From: Actinobacteria bacterium UBA2541
GTDB taxonomy: Bacteria; Actinomycetota; Actinomycetes; Nanopelagicales; Nanopelagicaceae
Assembly: GCA_002340925.1 (NCBI GenBank)
Contig: DDMR01000013.1
Location: forward strand, 1-7,109
DNA length: 7,109 bases
Direction: 5' to 3'
Made by a program: the position numbers and the translations under genes. Below are positions 1 to 5,551 of this stretch, piece after piece. The first letter of the stretch is position 1, and each line of letters opens with the position of its first letter. The notes under the pieces are model-generated. The model was not told where the DNA came from. It did no database searches and saw only the letters and a list, made by a program, of their open reading frames with translations.

Positions 1-755
1 GTCATAACCATTATTGAAACCATCGCTAGATGCCCAATAGCTACAGAAGTAATTGCAAAAATCGCTAACGGATACTCTCGAATGTGTTTGAGTGCCGAGC
101 GCATAGATTTTTGTTCTTGCAGAGAGCTCCCTGCCGCTACCTTGTTCGCAGTTAGAAAGGGATCAGGCTTTAGGAATAATTGAATAACAACTACTGAAAG
201 CGCAAGAGTAAAAGCAGCTATGAAATATGGCCCAACTAGTTTTGGAAGACCTAAAGCTGCAGCAAATACACCAGATGGCTCCATTAAATTCGGCCCGGTC
301 ACAGCTCCAATCGTTGAACCCCAAACCACAAAAGATAAATCTTTGGATCTCTTTTCTGGTGTTGCTAAATCAATTGCGGCAAATCTTGCTTGGTACCCCG
401 ATGCTGATGCCGCGCCAACCATAAAAGCTCCCAGGAGCATAAAAAATAAATTCTGATTTGCGCCACCAAAAATTGCTAACACCGCACCGACTACACCGAT
501 GGAGTAACCAGAGGTCAATGCAAGTCTGCGCCCACCACTCTGAGTAAGCCGAGCAAGCGGAAGCGCCATAACGGCAGCTCCTAGAACTGAAATAGTTTGT
601 GCAAGACCGGATAGGCCATCAGATTTAGTTATTGATGAGACAAGTAATGAACCAGCAGCAACTGTTCCGGCTACACCAATTCCATTTAGAACCTGGGCTA
701 ATCCAAGAACTCTAACAATTTTTCTTTGATGTGACTCTGGTGAAAGAATTTTCAT
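1..755 (-). CDS. MFS transporter, N-terminal part (gene runs off the left edge)
   Basis: An open frame of 251 complete codons runs from ATG at 755 to the window edge with no stop, so the C-terminal half is missing. The translation begins MKILSPESHQRK and is very hydrophobic, with about six or seven membrane segments (roughly residues 14-40, 50-68, 78-97, 103-121, 140-160, 173-192 and 230-250). A basic loop after the second segment (RLTQSGGRR, near residue 70) resembles the MFS loop 2-3 motif. The stretch YQARFAAIDLATPEKR near residue 120, followed by VVWGSTIGAVTGPN, is typical of a group of actinobacterial MFS permeases of unknown substrate. The gene starts 6 nt after purE ends, so it is probably the last or a later gene of the birA-purK-purE transcript. 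An in-frame TAG (the purE stop) lies just upstream, so ATG 755 is the only plausible start; no clear Shine-Dalgarno is visible. MFS membership is well supported, but the substrate cannot be read from the sequence. Confidence 0.85.
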   Translation of the reverse strand, partial: MKILSPESHQRKIVRVLGLAQVLNGIGVAGTVAAGSLLVSSITKSDGLSGLAQTISVLGAAVMALPLARLTQSGGRRLALTSGYSIGVVGAVLAIFGGANQNLFFMLLGAFMVGAASASGYQARFAAIDLATPEKRSKDLSFVVWGSTIGAVTGPNLMEPSGVFAAALGLPKLVGPYFIAAFTLALSVVVIQLFLKPDPFLTANKVAAGSSLQEQKSMRSALKHIREYPLAIFAITSVAIGHLAMVSIMVM

Positions 756-761
756 TAACGA

Positions 762-1268
762 CTAAAACCCAGTTTTATGGTTGCGTTTGCTCGTTAAGTT
801 TGCGCCTTTTTCTTTAGCTTCGGTATTTATCTTTGCAAGTTCTGCGCTCACTTTCTTTGAAATTTCCTCATCGCTAACTCCAAGAATTCTTGCCGCAAGG
901 AGACCAGCATTCTTTGCATTTCCAACACCAACGGTTGCAACCGGAATTCCTGCGGGCATCTGAACAATTGAGAGTAATGAATCCATTCCATCTAAATTCT
1001 TTAGTGCAACTGGCACGCCAATTACTGGAAGTGGAGTCAGTGATGCAACCATTCCAGGAAGATGGGCGGATCCGCCAGCGCCTGCGATTATTACTTTGTA
1101 ACCTTTTGCTTTTGCGCTCTGCGCAAATTCGACCATTTCAAGGGGCATGCGGTGAGCAGAAACAACATCTGCTGAATAAGTGATACCAAGTGAATCTAAA
1201 ACTTTTGCGGCATCTTCCATGATTGGCCAATCAGAATCTGAACCCATGATTATTGCTACATCACTCAT
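762..1268 (-). CDS. purE: N5-carboxyaminoimidazole ribonucleotide mutase PurE (class I)
   Basis: PurE converts N5-CAIR, made by PurK, to CAIR (4-carboxy-5-aminoimidazole ribonucleotide) in cytosolic purine synthesis. The 168-residue product is the usual length for class I. It shows the N-terminal substrate loop GSDSDWP (residues 9-15), SAHRMP with the conserved His (37-42), [11 protein letters not shown] (62-72, the class I AHLPG signature rather than the class II type), and [19 protein letters not shown] toward the C-terminus. The start chosen is ATG 1268 (MSDVAIIM), which has a GGAG Shine-Dalgarno 6 nt upstream. A longer in-frame reading from ATG 1280 adds four residues but would place its start on that ribosome site. 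The gene overlaps the end of purK by 8 nt, consistent with translational coupling. Presence of purK beside it fits the bacterial two-enzyme route. Confidence 0.97.
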   Translation of the reverse strand: MSDVAIIMGSDSDWPIMEDAAKVLDSLGITYSADVVSAHRMPLEMVEFAQSAKAKGYKVIIAGAGGSAHLPGMVASLTPLPVIGVPVALKNLDGMDSLLSIVQMPAGIPVATVGVGNAKNAGLLAARILGVSDEEISKKVSAELAKINTEAKEKGANLTSKRNHKTGF

Positions 1269-2373
1269 CAATAACTCCATTCATGTAGTCAACGGCATGG
1301 GCAACTTCTTGCTGCAATTGTAGAAGATTTTCACCACACATAGTTACGTGGCCAATCTTTCGTCCAGGCTTAACCTCTTTGCCATATTGATGAAATTTAA
1401 GGTTTGGTGCTCGTGCCATCAGGTGAAGATATGGTCGATACATATCACTCTTTTCGCCACCCAACACATTTCCCATAACCGTGAATTTGGTTCGAAGTGC
1501 TGTGCTGCCAAGAGGTAAATCTAAGATTGCGCGAAGATGCTGTTCGAACTGACTAGTTTCTGATCCTTCAATACTCCAGTGCCCTGAATTGTGAGGGCGA
1601 AGTGCAAGTTCATTTATATAAAAGTTTTCACCGATGATAAACATCTCGACCGCCATCACACCTACTAGCGAGATTCCGGATGCTATCTCTAGCGCAGCAG
1701 CTTGAACTTTATTTGCAAGCGCATCAGATATTTCAGGAACGGGCGTAACTGTCGAAGTGCAGATTCCATCGCTCTGAATCGTTAGCGTTGCCGGCCAAGT
1801 TGCTGCTTGATCATGTGGAGATCTGGCGACCATAACTGAGATTTCATAATCAAAATTTAATTTCTCTTCAAGCAACAAAGTGCCAGCTTTTATATGTAGC
1901 TCCTGTAATTGTGCTTCAGAATCTATTTGGAATACGCCCCGACCGTCATATCCACCCGAAGGTAATTTAGCTATCAATGGAAAACCTATTTCGCAGCCTT
2001 CGCCTTGGTATTTCTGCCACTTTGGATTGGGTAGATTCAACTCGGCTATCTTCTTACGCATTTCTAACTTGTCTTGCGAATAAGTAAATGATTCCGATTG
2101 TGGATAGACCTTTATGCCAGCTGCCTCCACCGCTTTGATAACACTTTGCGGGACTAGCTCGTGTTCGAAGGTCAGAACATCACAGCTCTTTGCGAATTCA
2201 AGGACTGCATCGATCTTTGTATAGTCACCCAGAACAAAATGTGAAACCTGAGCAGCAGAGTCATTTGGAATTGTAGCGAATACTTTGAAATCTATTCCTA
2301 GATCGCTTGCTGGGACTGCCATCATTCGGGCAAGTTGGCCGGCGCCAATTACTCCGACTCGTGGAAAGCTCAC
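1261..2373 (-). CDS. purK: N5-carboxyaminoimidazole ribonucleotide synthase PurK
   Basis: PurK is an ATP-grasp ligase that joins bicarbonate to AIR using ATP, giving N5-CAIR for PurE. The 370-residue product has the family's usual length. In order: the N-terminal Rossmann-like preATP-grasp domain with [13 protein letters not shown] (residues 6-18) and TFEHELVP (68-75); the ATP-grasp domain with Lys136 and the glycine-rich loop GGYDGRG (140-146), EE at 169-170, and the metal/substrate stretch [18 protein letters not shown] (254-271); then a C-terminal domain with GNVLGG (301-306). The start is GTG at 2373, whose GTGA overlaps the birA stop by 4 nt, so translation is probably coupled to birA; no strong Shine-Dalgarno is seen. 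The 3' end overlaps purE by 8 nt. In many actinobacteria other genes lie between purK and birA (recalled, not checked); here they are directly joined. Confidence 0.97.
   Translation of the reverse strand: MSFPRVGVIGAGQLARMMAVPASDLGIDFKVFATIPNDSAAQVSHFVLGDYTKIDAVLEFAKSCDVLTFEHELVPQSVIKAVEAAGIKVYPQSESFTYSQDKLEMRKKIAELNLPNPKWQKYQGEGCEIGFPLIAKLPSGGYDGRGVFQIDSEAQLQELHIKAGTLLLEEKLNFDYEISVMVARSPHDQAATWPATLTIQSDGICTSTVTPVPEISDALANKVQAAALEIASGISLVGVMAVEMFIIGENFYINELALRPHNSGHWSIEGSETSQFEQHLRAILDLPLGSTALRTKFTVMGNVLGGEKSDMYRPYLHLMARAPNLKFHQYGKEVKPGRKIGHVTMCGENLLQLQQEVAHAVDYMNGVIDE
1275..1278 (-). promoter_or_regulatory. Shine-Dalgarno site of purE
   Basis: GGAG on the minus strand lies 6 nt before ATG 1268, inside the last codons of purK. 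It decides between two in-frame purE starts, favouring 1268 over 1280. It is the clearest ribosome-binding site I found in the window; other genes rely on overlap or appear leaderless. Confidence 0.7.
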
Positions 2374-3143
2374 TGCGAAAGTTTACTGTCCAGATGAACA
2401 ACATCTCCAACCGTTATAAGTTGACCATTATCGAGGTGAAGGCTTCCTGTCTCATCAATATCTACAGCTGTTGCCTCAATTTTCGAACCATCTGGCCGCT
2501 CAATTCGGACCTCTCTTCCGATAGTTGCACTCAGTTCTCGGTATTTTGAGGTCAGGTCCTCCCCATTCTGCCAAGAAAGTAAATCCTTTTCTAAGTTATT
2601 CAAGATCTGGGCAAGCAAAATATTTCGATCAAGGCGGGCATTAGTTGCAAGAAATATTGATGTTGCATGAGCAACTGGAAGTTCGTTCTTTACGGTTGAA
2701 ACATTTATTCCAATTCCAACAATTACTCCACTCTTTGTTTTTTCAGCAAGTAATCCCGCAACTTTGAGATTGCCGAACAAAATATCATTTGGCCACTTAC
2801 ATCTAAATTTATTTGAATTTGTAACATCGTTCAAAGTTGCAGTCACGCTCGCTCCAACAAGCAGAGTTAAATAACCAAGGTTTTCTACTTTAATTTCTGG
2901 TTCAAGATAAAAAGAAAAAAGAAGTGCACTTGATTTCTCTGCATCAAATTTACGATCAAGGCGACCTCGTCCAGCACTTTGATACTCGGCAGTAATTAAA
3001 TCTCCAGGTTTTGGATTACTAGTGCGTAAATAATTCTGTGTTGAATCAATCTCGTCTACAACTGATACTCGCCAGTAACTGCTCTTTACTGCGCCTGTAA
3101 TTGAATCGGCGCTCAATAATTCTGGCTTCACTTGCTGACTCAT
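2370..3143 (-). CDS. birA: Biotin--[acetyl-CoA carboxylase] ligase BirA, monofunctional
   Basis: BirA activates biotin with ATP to biotinyl-5'-AMP and transfers it to the conserved lysine of biotin carrier domains, here most likely that of the alpha carboxylase subunit encoded at the right end of this window. The 257-residue product has the catalytic (LplA/BirA-type) domain with DEIDSTQNYL (residues 30-39), the adenylate loop GRGRLDR (58-64), KWPND (116-120), KVAGLLAE (127-134) and GIGINVS (143-149), followed by a small C-terminal SH3-like domain from about residue 206. There is no N-terminal helix-turn-helix, so it is a class I ligase and should not itself repress transcription. ATG 3143 is chosen because the catalytic domain begins soon after it; the leader has no evident Shine-Dalgarno. 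It is the first gene of the minus-strand operon and diverges from the carboxyltransferase gene across 49 bp. Confidence 0.96.
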   Translation of the reverse strand: MSQQVKPELLSADSITGAVKSSYWRVSVVDEIDSTQNYLRTSNPKPGDLITAEYQSAGRGRLDRKFDAEKSSALLFSFYLEPEIKVENLGYLTLLVGASVTATLNDVTNSNKFRCKWPNDILFGNLKVAGLLAEKTKSGVIVGIGINVSTVKNELPVAHATSIFLATNARLDRNILLAQILNNLEKDLLSWQNGEDLTSKYRELSATIGREVRIERPDGSKIEATAVDIDETGSLHLDNGQLITVGDVVHLDSKLSQ

Positions 3144-3180
3144 TTCATATTACTTTGTAGGAATAACTGATGAGAACTAG

Positions 3181-3186
3181 TAATCT
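3181..3186 (+). promoter_or_regulatory. -10 hexamer for a leaderless carboxylase mRNA
   Basis: TAATCT fits the actinobacterial TANNNT -10 consensus and sits exactly six bases before the GTG start at 3193, so it occupies -12 to -7 if transcription begins on the G of the start codon. No Shine-Dalgarno precedes that GTG. Together these point to a leaderless transcript, a common actinobacterial arrangement. Direct evidence of the transcription start is lacking. Confidence 0.6.
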
Positions 3187-3187
3187 A
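3182..3187 (-). promoter_or_regulatory. Candidate -10 hexamer for birA, overlapping the divergent -10
   Basis: Read on the minus strand this is TAGATT, a match to TANNNT, sharing five base pairs with the plus-strand TAATCT. It would start a birA transcript near 3175, about 32 nt before the ATG. The match is to a short degenerate motif, so chance is a real alternative; TAATAT at 3152-3147 is a competitor. Confidence 0.3.
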
Positions 3188-3192
3188 CGACC

Positions 3193-4764
3193 GTGACTGA
3201 TGATATTCGCACTACAGCCGGAAAGATTGCTGATCTTCGCAGACGTCGTTTACAAGCGGAGACAAATGGAACGCCAGAGGCAATCGAGAAGCGTCATGCC
3301 CAAGGGAAGTTAACCGCTCGCGAGCGTATTGCCCGCCTCGTAGATCCAGGTTCTTTTGTCGAGATGGATGCGTTCTCTCGTCACCGCTCTTCAAATTTTG
3401 GCATGGATAAGAATCGAATTTACGGTGATGGTGTAGTGACTGGACATGCAACCGTTGATGGTCGCGCGATTGCGATTTACTCGCAAGATTTCTTAACTTT
3501 TGGCGGAAGCCTTGGTGAAGTCGTTGGTGAAAAAATTGTAAAAGTCATGGAGTTTGCTCTTAAAAGTGGAATTCCGATTGTTGGAATCAATGATTCTGGT
3601 GGGGCGCGTATTCAGGAAGGTGTTGCATCGCTGAGCCAATATGGCGAGATCTTTAAGCGAAATGTTCGCGCTTCTGGCGTTATCCCGCAAATTTCTCTAA
3701 TCATGGGACCTACAGCTGGTGGCGCAGTTTATTCACCTGCGATAACCGACTTTGTCATCATGGTGAATGAAACTTCTCAAATGTTTATTACTGGTCCAGA
3801 TGTAATTAAAACTGTGACTGGTGAAGAAGTTGGGATGGAAGAACTTGGTGGAGCCAGAACTCACAATACAAAAACTGGAAATTCGCATTACCTTGCCGAT
3901 AGCGAAGACGATGCAATTGATTATGTAAAGGCACTGCTTTCCTATTTACCAAGCAATAACATGGATGAGTCCCCCGTATTAGCTGCGACCGAGAGTAAAG
4001 ATGTTTCGCCATCTGATCGGGCACTTGATTCATTAATTCCAGATAATCCAAATAAGCCTTATGACATGAAGGTTCTCGTAGAAGCAATTTTAGATGAAGC
4101 TGATTTCTTGGAAGTGCATACGCTCTACGCGCCAAATATTCTGGTTGGCTTTGGCCGAGTCGAAGGCCATTCAGTTGGAATTATTGCCAATCAGCCACAG
4201 GCGCTGGCCGGAACTCTAGATATTGCAGCAAGCGAGAAAGCCGCGCGCTTTGTCCGCACTTGTGATGCCTTTGGAATTCCAGTTATTACTCTCGTCGACG
4301 TTCCAGGATTCTTACCTGGCACAGAACAAGAGTGGAACGGCATCATTCGCCGTGGCGCAAAATTGCTTTATGCATATGGTGAAGCGACTGTCCCATTAGT
4401 TACATTAATTACTCGTAAGGCATATGGCGGCGCATACATTGTTATGGGATCAAAGCACCTTGGTGCAGATGTAAACCTAGCTTGGCCAACTGCGCAGATT
4501 GCAGTTATGGGTGCACAAGGAGCTGTAAACATTCTTCACCGTAAAGAGCTTGCAGATGCTAAAGATACTGATGCAAAACGAAAAGAGCTTATTGAAGATT
4601 ATGAGGAGACTTTGCTCAATCCATATATCGCAGCAGATCGTGGATTTATCGATGCCGTAATAGAGCCACAAGAAACTAGACATCAAATTGTTAAGGCACT
4701 AAATGCGCTTCGAAATAAGCGAGTAGCACTTCCTCCTCGGAAGCACGGAAATATTCCACTTTAA
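3193..4764 (+). CDS. accD5: Acyl-CoA carboxylase, carboxyltransferase (beta) subunit
   Basis: This subunit moves the carboxyl group from carboxybiotin on the alpha subunit to an acyl-CoA, giving malonyl-CoA from acetyl-CoA or methylmalonyl-CoA from propionyl-CoA. The 523-residue product is the usual length of the actinobacterial PccB/AccD family and has both crotonase-like halves. The N-terminal half has [13 protein letters not shown] (131-143) and [11 protein letters not shown] (172-182; oxyanion glycines 176-177). The C-terminal half has DVPGFLPGT and [16 protein letters not shown], with oxyanion residues Gly413-Ala414. The C-terminus [10 protein letters not shown] is typical. Residue Ile416 aligns with Asp422 of Streptomyces coelicolor PccB, the known specificity residue; Ile is the form found in the acetyl-CoA-accepting AccB. 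The symbol reflects orthology by gene order with mycobacterial accD5, not proven propionyl specificity. The GTG start appears leaderless. It is the first gene of the operon; its TAA overlaps the accE ATG (TAATG). Confidence 0.95.
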   Translation: MTDDIRTTAGKIADLRRRRLQAETNGTPEAIEKRHAQGKLTARERIARLVDPGSFVEMDAFSRHRSSNFGMDKNRIYGDGVVTGHATVDGRAIAIYSQDFLTFGGSLGEVVGEKIVKVMEFALKSGIPIVGINDSGGARIQEGVASLSQYGEIFKRNVRASGVIPQISLIMGPTAGGAVYSPAITDFVIMVNETSQMFITGPDVIKTVTGEEVGMEELGGARTHNTKTGNSHYLADSEDDAIDYVKALLSYLPSNNMDESPVLAATESKDVSPSDRALDSLIPDNPNKPYDMKVLVEAILDEADFLEVHTLYAPNILVGFGRVEGHSVGIIANQPQALAGTLDIAASEKAARFVRTCDAFGIPVITLVDVPGFLPGTEQEWNGIIRRGAKLLYAYGEATVPLVTLITRKAYGGAYIVMGSKHLGADVNLAWPTAQIAVMGAQGAVNILHRKELADAKDTDAKRKELIEDYEETLLNPYIAADRGFIDAVIEPQETRHQIVKALNALRNKRVALPPRKHGNIPL

Positions 4765-4931
4765 TGAATAAAAAATTTACGATTCTAAACGGAACTGCAA
4801 CCGAAAATGAGTTGGCAGCGCTGGAGAAGGCTCTGCCAACTCCAGTTATAAAGAAGGTAAATACAGCTAGCCTCTGGCGTAAATCGCAGATTCGCCAACC
4901 GCTGCCACGCAAGTGGGGGCAGAGCTTCTAA
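4764..4931 (+). CDS. accE: Acyl-CoA carboxylase epsilon subunit AccE (55 aa)
   Basis: A 55-codon frame fills the gap between the beta subunit gene and maf, starting at the ATG of TAATG (1-nt overlap with the upstream stop) and ending at the TAA of another TAATG that starts maf. Actinobacterial carboxylases of this family have a small epsilon subunit that binds the beta subunit and raises activity of the alpha-beta complex. The product starts [20 protein letters not shown], matching the family pattern of a short strand, then 'GnPTdeElAAL' helix. Its tail has Trp39 (SLWRKS), RQPLPRKW and a final W-G-Q-S-F, recalling the family's conserved basic, proline- and tryptophan-containing C-terminus. 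It lacks the long variable linker of larger homologues and is near the lower size limit. Position between beta and maf is as in mycobacterial accE5. It is easily missed by length-filtered gene callers. I rate it a real gene on family pattern, position and tight overlaps. Confidence 0.88.
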   Translation: MNKKFTILNGTATENELAALEKALPTPVIKKVNTASLWRKSQIRQPLPRKWGQSF

Positions 4932-5551
4932 TGTCAGATTCAAGAAGTGTTGTTCTGGCATCTGCTTCGCCATCGCGCAGAAGATTATTAGAATCTTGCG
5001 GGATCTCGGCTCAAGTAATTGTTAGTGGAGTCGACGAAGAAGATCCAAAGCTAACCTCACTTGCGCCAAGAGAGATGGTTATTGCACTCGCAATACTTAA
5101 GGCCCACACCATCAAATCGCAGGTTGGCAGCGAACATTTAATAATTGGTTGCGATTCCACCTTCGAATTTCAGGGTAAATCACTTGGCAAACCTTTAACA
5201 CCAGAGCTCGCGACTGCACGTTGCAAAGAGTTGCGTGGCAATTTCGGTTTTCTACACACCGGCCACTGCATTATTGATACCAAGCAAGGTATTGAGATTA
5301 GCGATGTTTCAACATCCAAAGTCTTCTTTGCTGACATGACTGATGCCGAGATTGCTGAATATGTTGCATCGGGCGAACCACTAAATGTTGCGGGTGGATT
5401 TACTCTCGATGGTTTAAGCGCACCATTCATTACAAGAATCGAAGGCGATCCATCAGGAATTATTGGGCTCTCTCTTCCATTACTCCGCCGCGTTGTTAAC
5501 TCGTTGGGCTTATCTTGGAATTCAATTGCAAAATCAGCGGTGAGCGCATGA
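4931..5551 (+). CDS. maf: Maf family nucleoside triphosphate pyrophosphatase
   Basis: Maf proteins hydrolyse non-canonical or certain canonical nucleoside triphosphates (dTTP, UTP or modified bases depending on subgroup) to the monophosphate and pyrophosphate; they are cytosolic house-cleaning enzymes, historically linked to septum formation. The 206-residue product shows the N-terminal substrate loop [13 protein letters not shown] (residues 9-21), GVDEED (33-38), the catalytic-Asp region [10 protein letters not shown] (72-81, Asp75 in place of the more usual A-D-T context, as in other actinobacteria), LGKP (85-88), [21 protein letters not shown] (148-162) and the terminal [17 protein letters not shown]. 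The start chosen is ATG 4931, overlapping the accE stop as TAATG; an in-frame GTG at 4913 would add six residues lying inside accE and is less likely. It overlaps the next gene by ATGA. The exact substrate subgroup is not determined. Confidence 0.94.
   Translation: MSDSRSVVLASASPSRRRLLESCGISAQVIVSGVDEEDPKLTSLAPREMVIALAILKAHTIKSQVGSEHLIIGCDSTFEFQGKSLGKPLTPELATARCKELRGNFGFLHTGHCIIDTKQGIEISDVSTSKVFFADMTDAEIAEYVASGEPLNVAGGFTLDGLSAPFITRIEGDPSGIIGLSLPLLRRVVNSLGLSWNSIAKSAVSA

Larger units (their letters stand above)
3144..3192. promoter_or_regulatory. Divergent promoter region between birA and the carboxylase operon
   Basis: This 49-bp AT-rich gap is the only intergenic space that can serve both operons, so promoters for each direction must lie in it or reach into the flanking genes. 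The plus-strand -10 candidate is strong by spacing. For the minus strand there are two weaker candidates: TAGATT at 3187-3182, giving a leader of about 30 nt, and TAATAT at 3152-3147, which is only 3 nt from the birA ATG and therefore poorly placed for a leaderless start. I saw no convincing -35 box and no obvious inverted-repeat operator. The assignment rests on gene arrangement and motif spacing only. Confidence 0.6.

Noticed and set aside
220..456. Plus-strand open frame of 78 codons, and an overlapping one at 227-424
   Set aside because: Both lie antisense to the continuous MFS permease frame on the minus strand, have no family resemblance and no ribosome site.
1269..1280. Upstream in-frame ATG at 1280 as the purE start, adding four residues (MELL)
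   Set aside because: The GGAG site at 1278-1275 is correctly spaced for ATG 1268 and would lie within the longer start; family members begin close to the MSD-V-A-I-I-M position.
3147..3152. TAATAT as a leaderless -10 for birA
   Set aside because: Only 3 nt separate it from the ATG, so transcription would be expected to begin inside the coding sequence; kept only as a weak competitor in the promoter entry.
3144..3192. Possible terminator, operator or riboswitch in the divergent gap
   Set aside because: No stable stem with a T-run, no clear inverted repeat, and 49 bp is too short for a known riboswitch class plus promoters.
3806..4135. Minus-strand open frame of 109 codons inside the carboxyltransferase gene
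   Set aside because: It is antisense to a strongly conserved coding region, its translation looks like no known family, and other short antisense frames in the same gene show the same shadow character.
4913..4930. In-frame GTG at 4913 as the maf start
   Set aside because: It lies inside accE, adds residues before the conserved N-terminus, and ATG 4931 forms a TAATG junction like the preceding one.
4691..4973. Minus-strand frames covering the accE region as alternative genes
   Set aside because: The plus-strand accE frame matches a known family, its expected position and both junctions; the antisense frames do not resemble any family I recognise.
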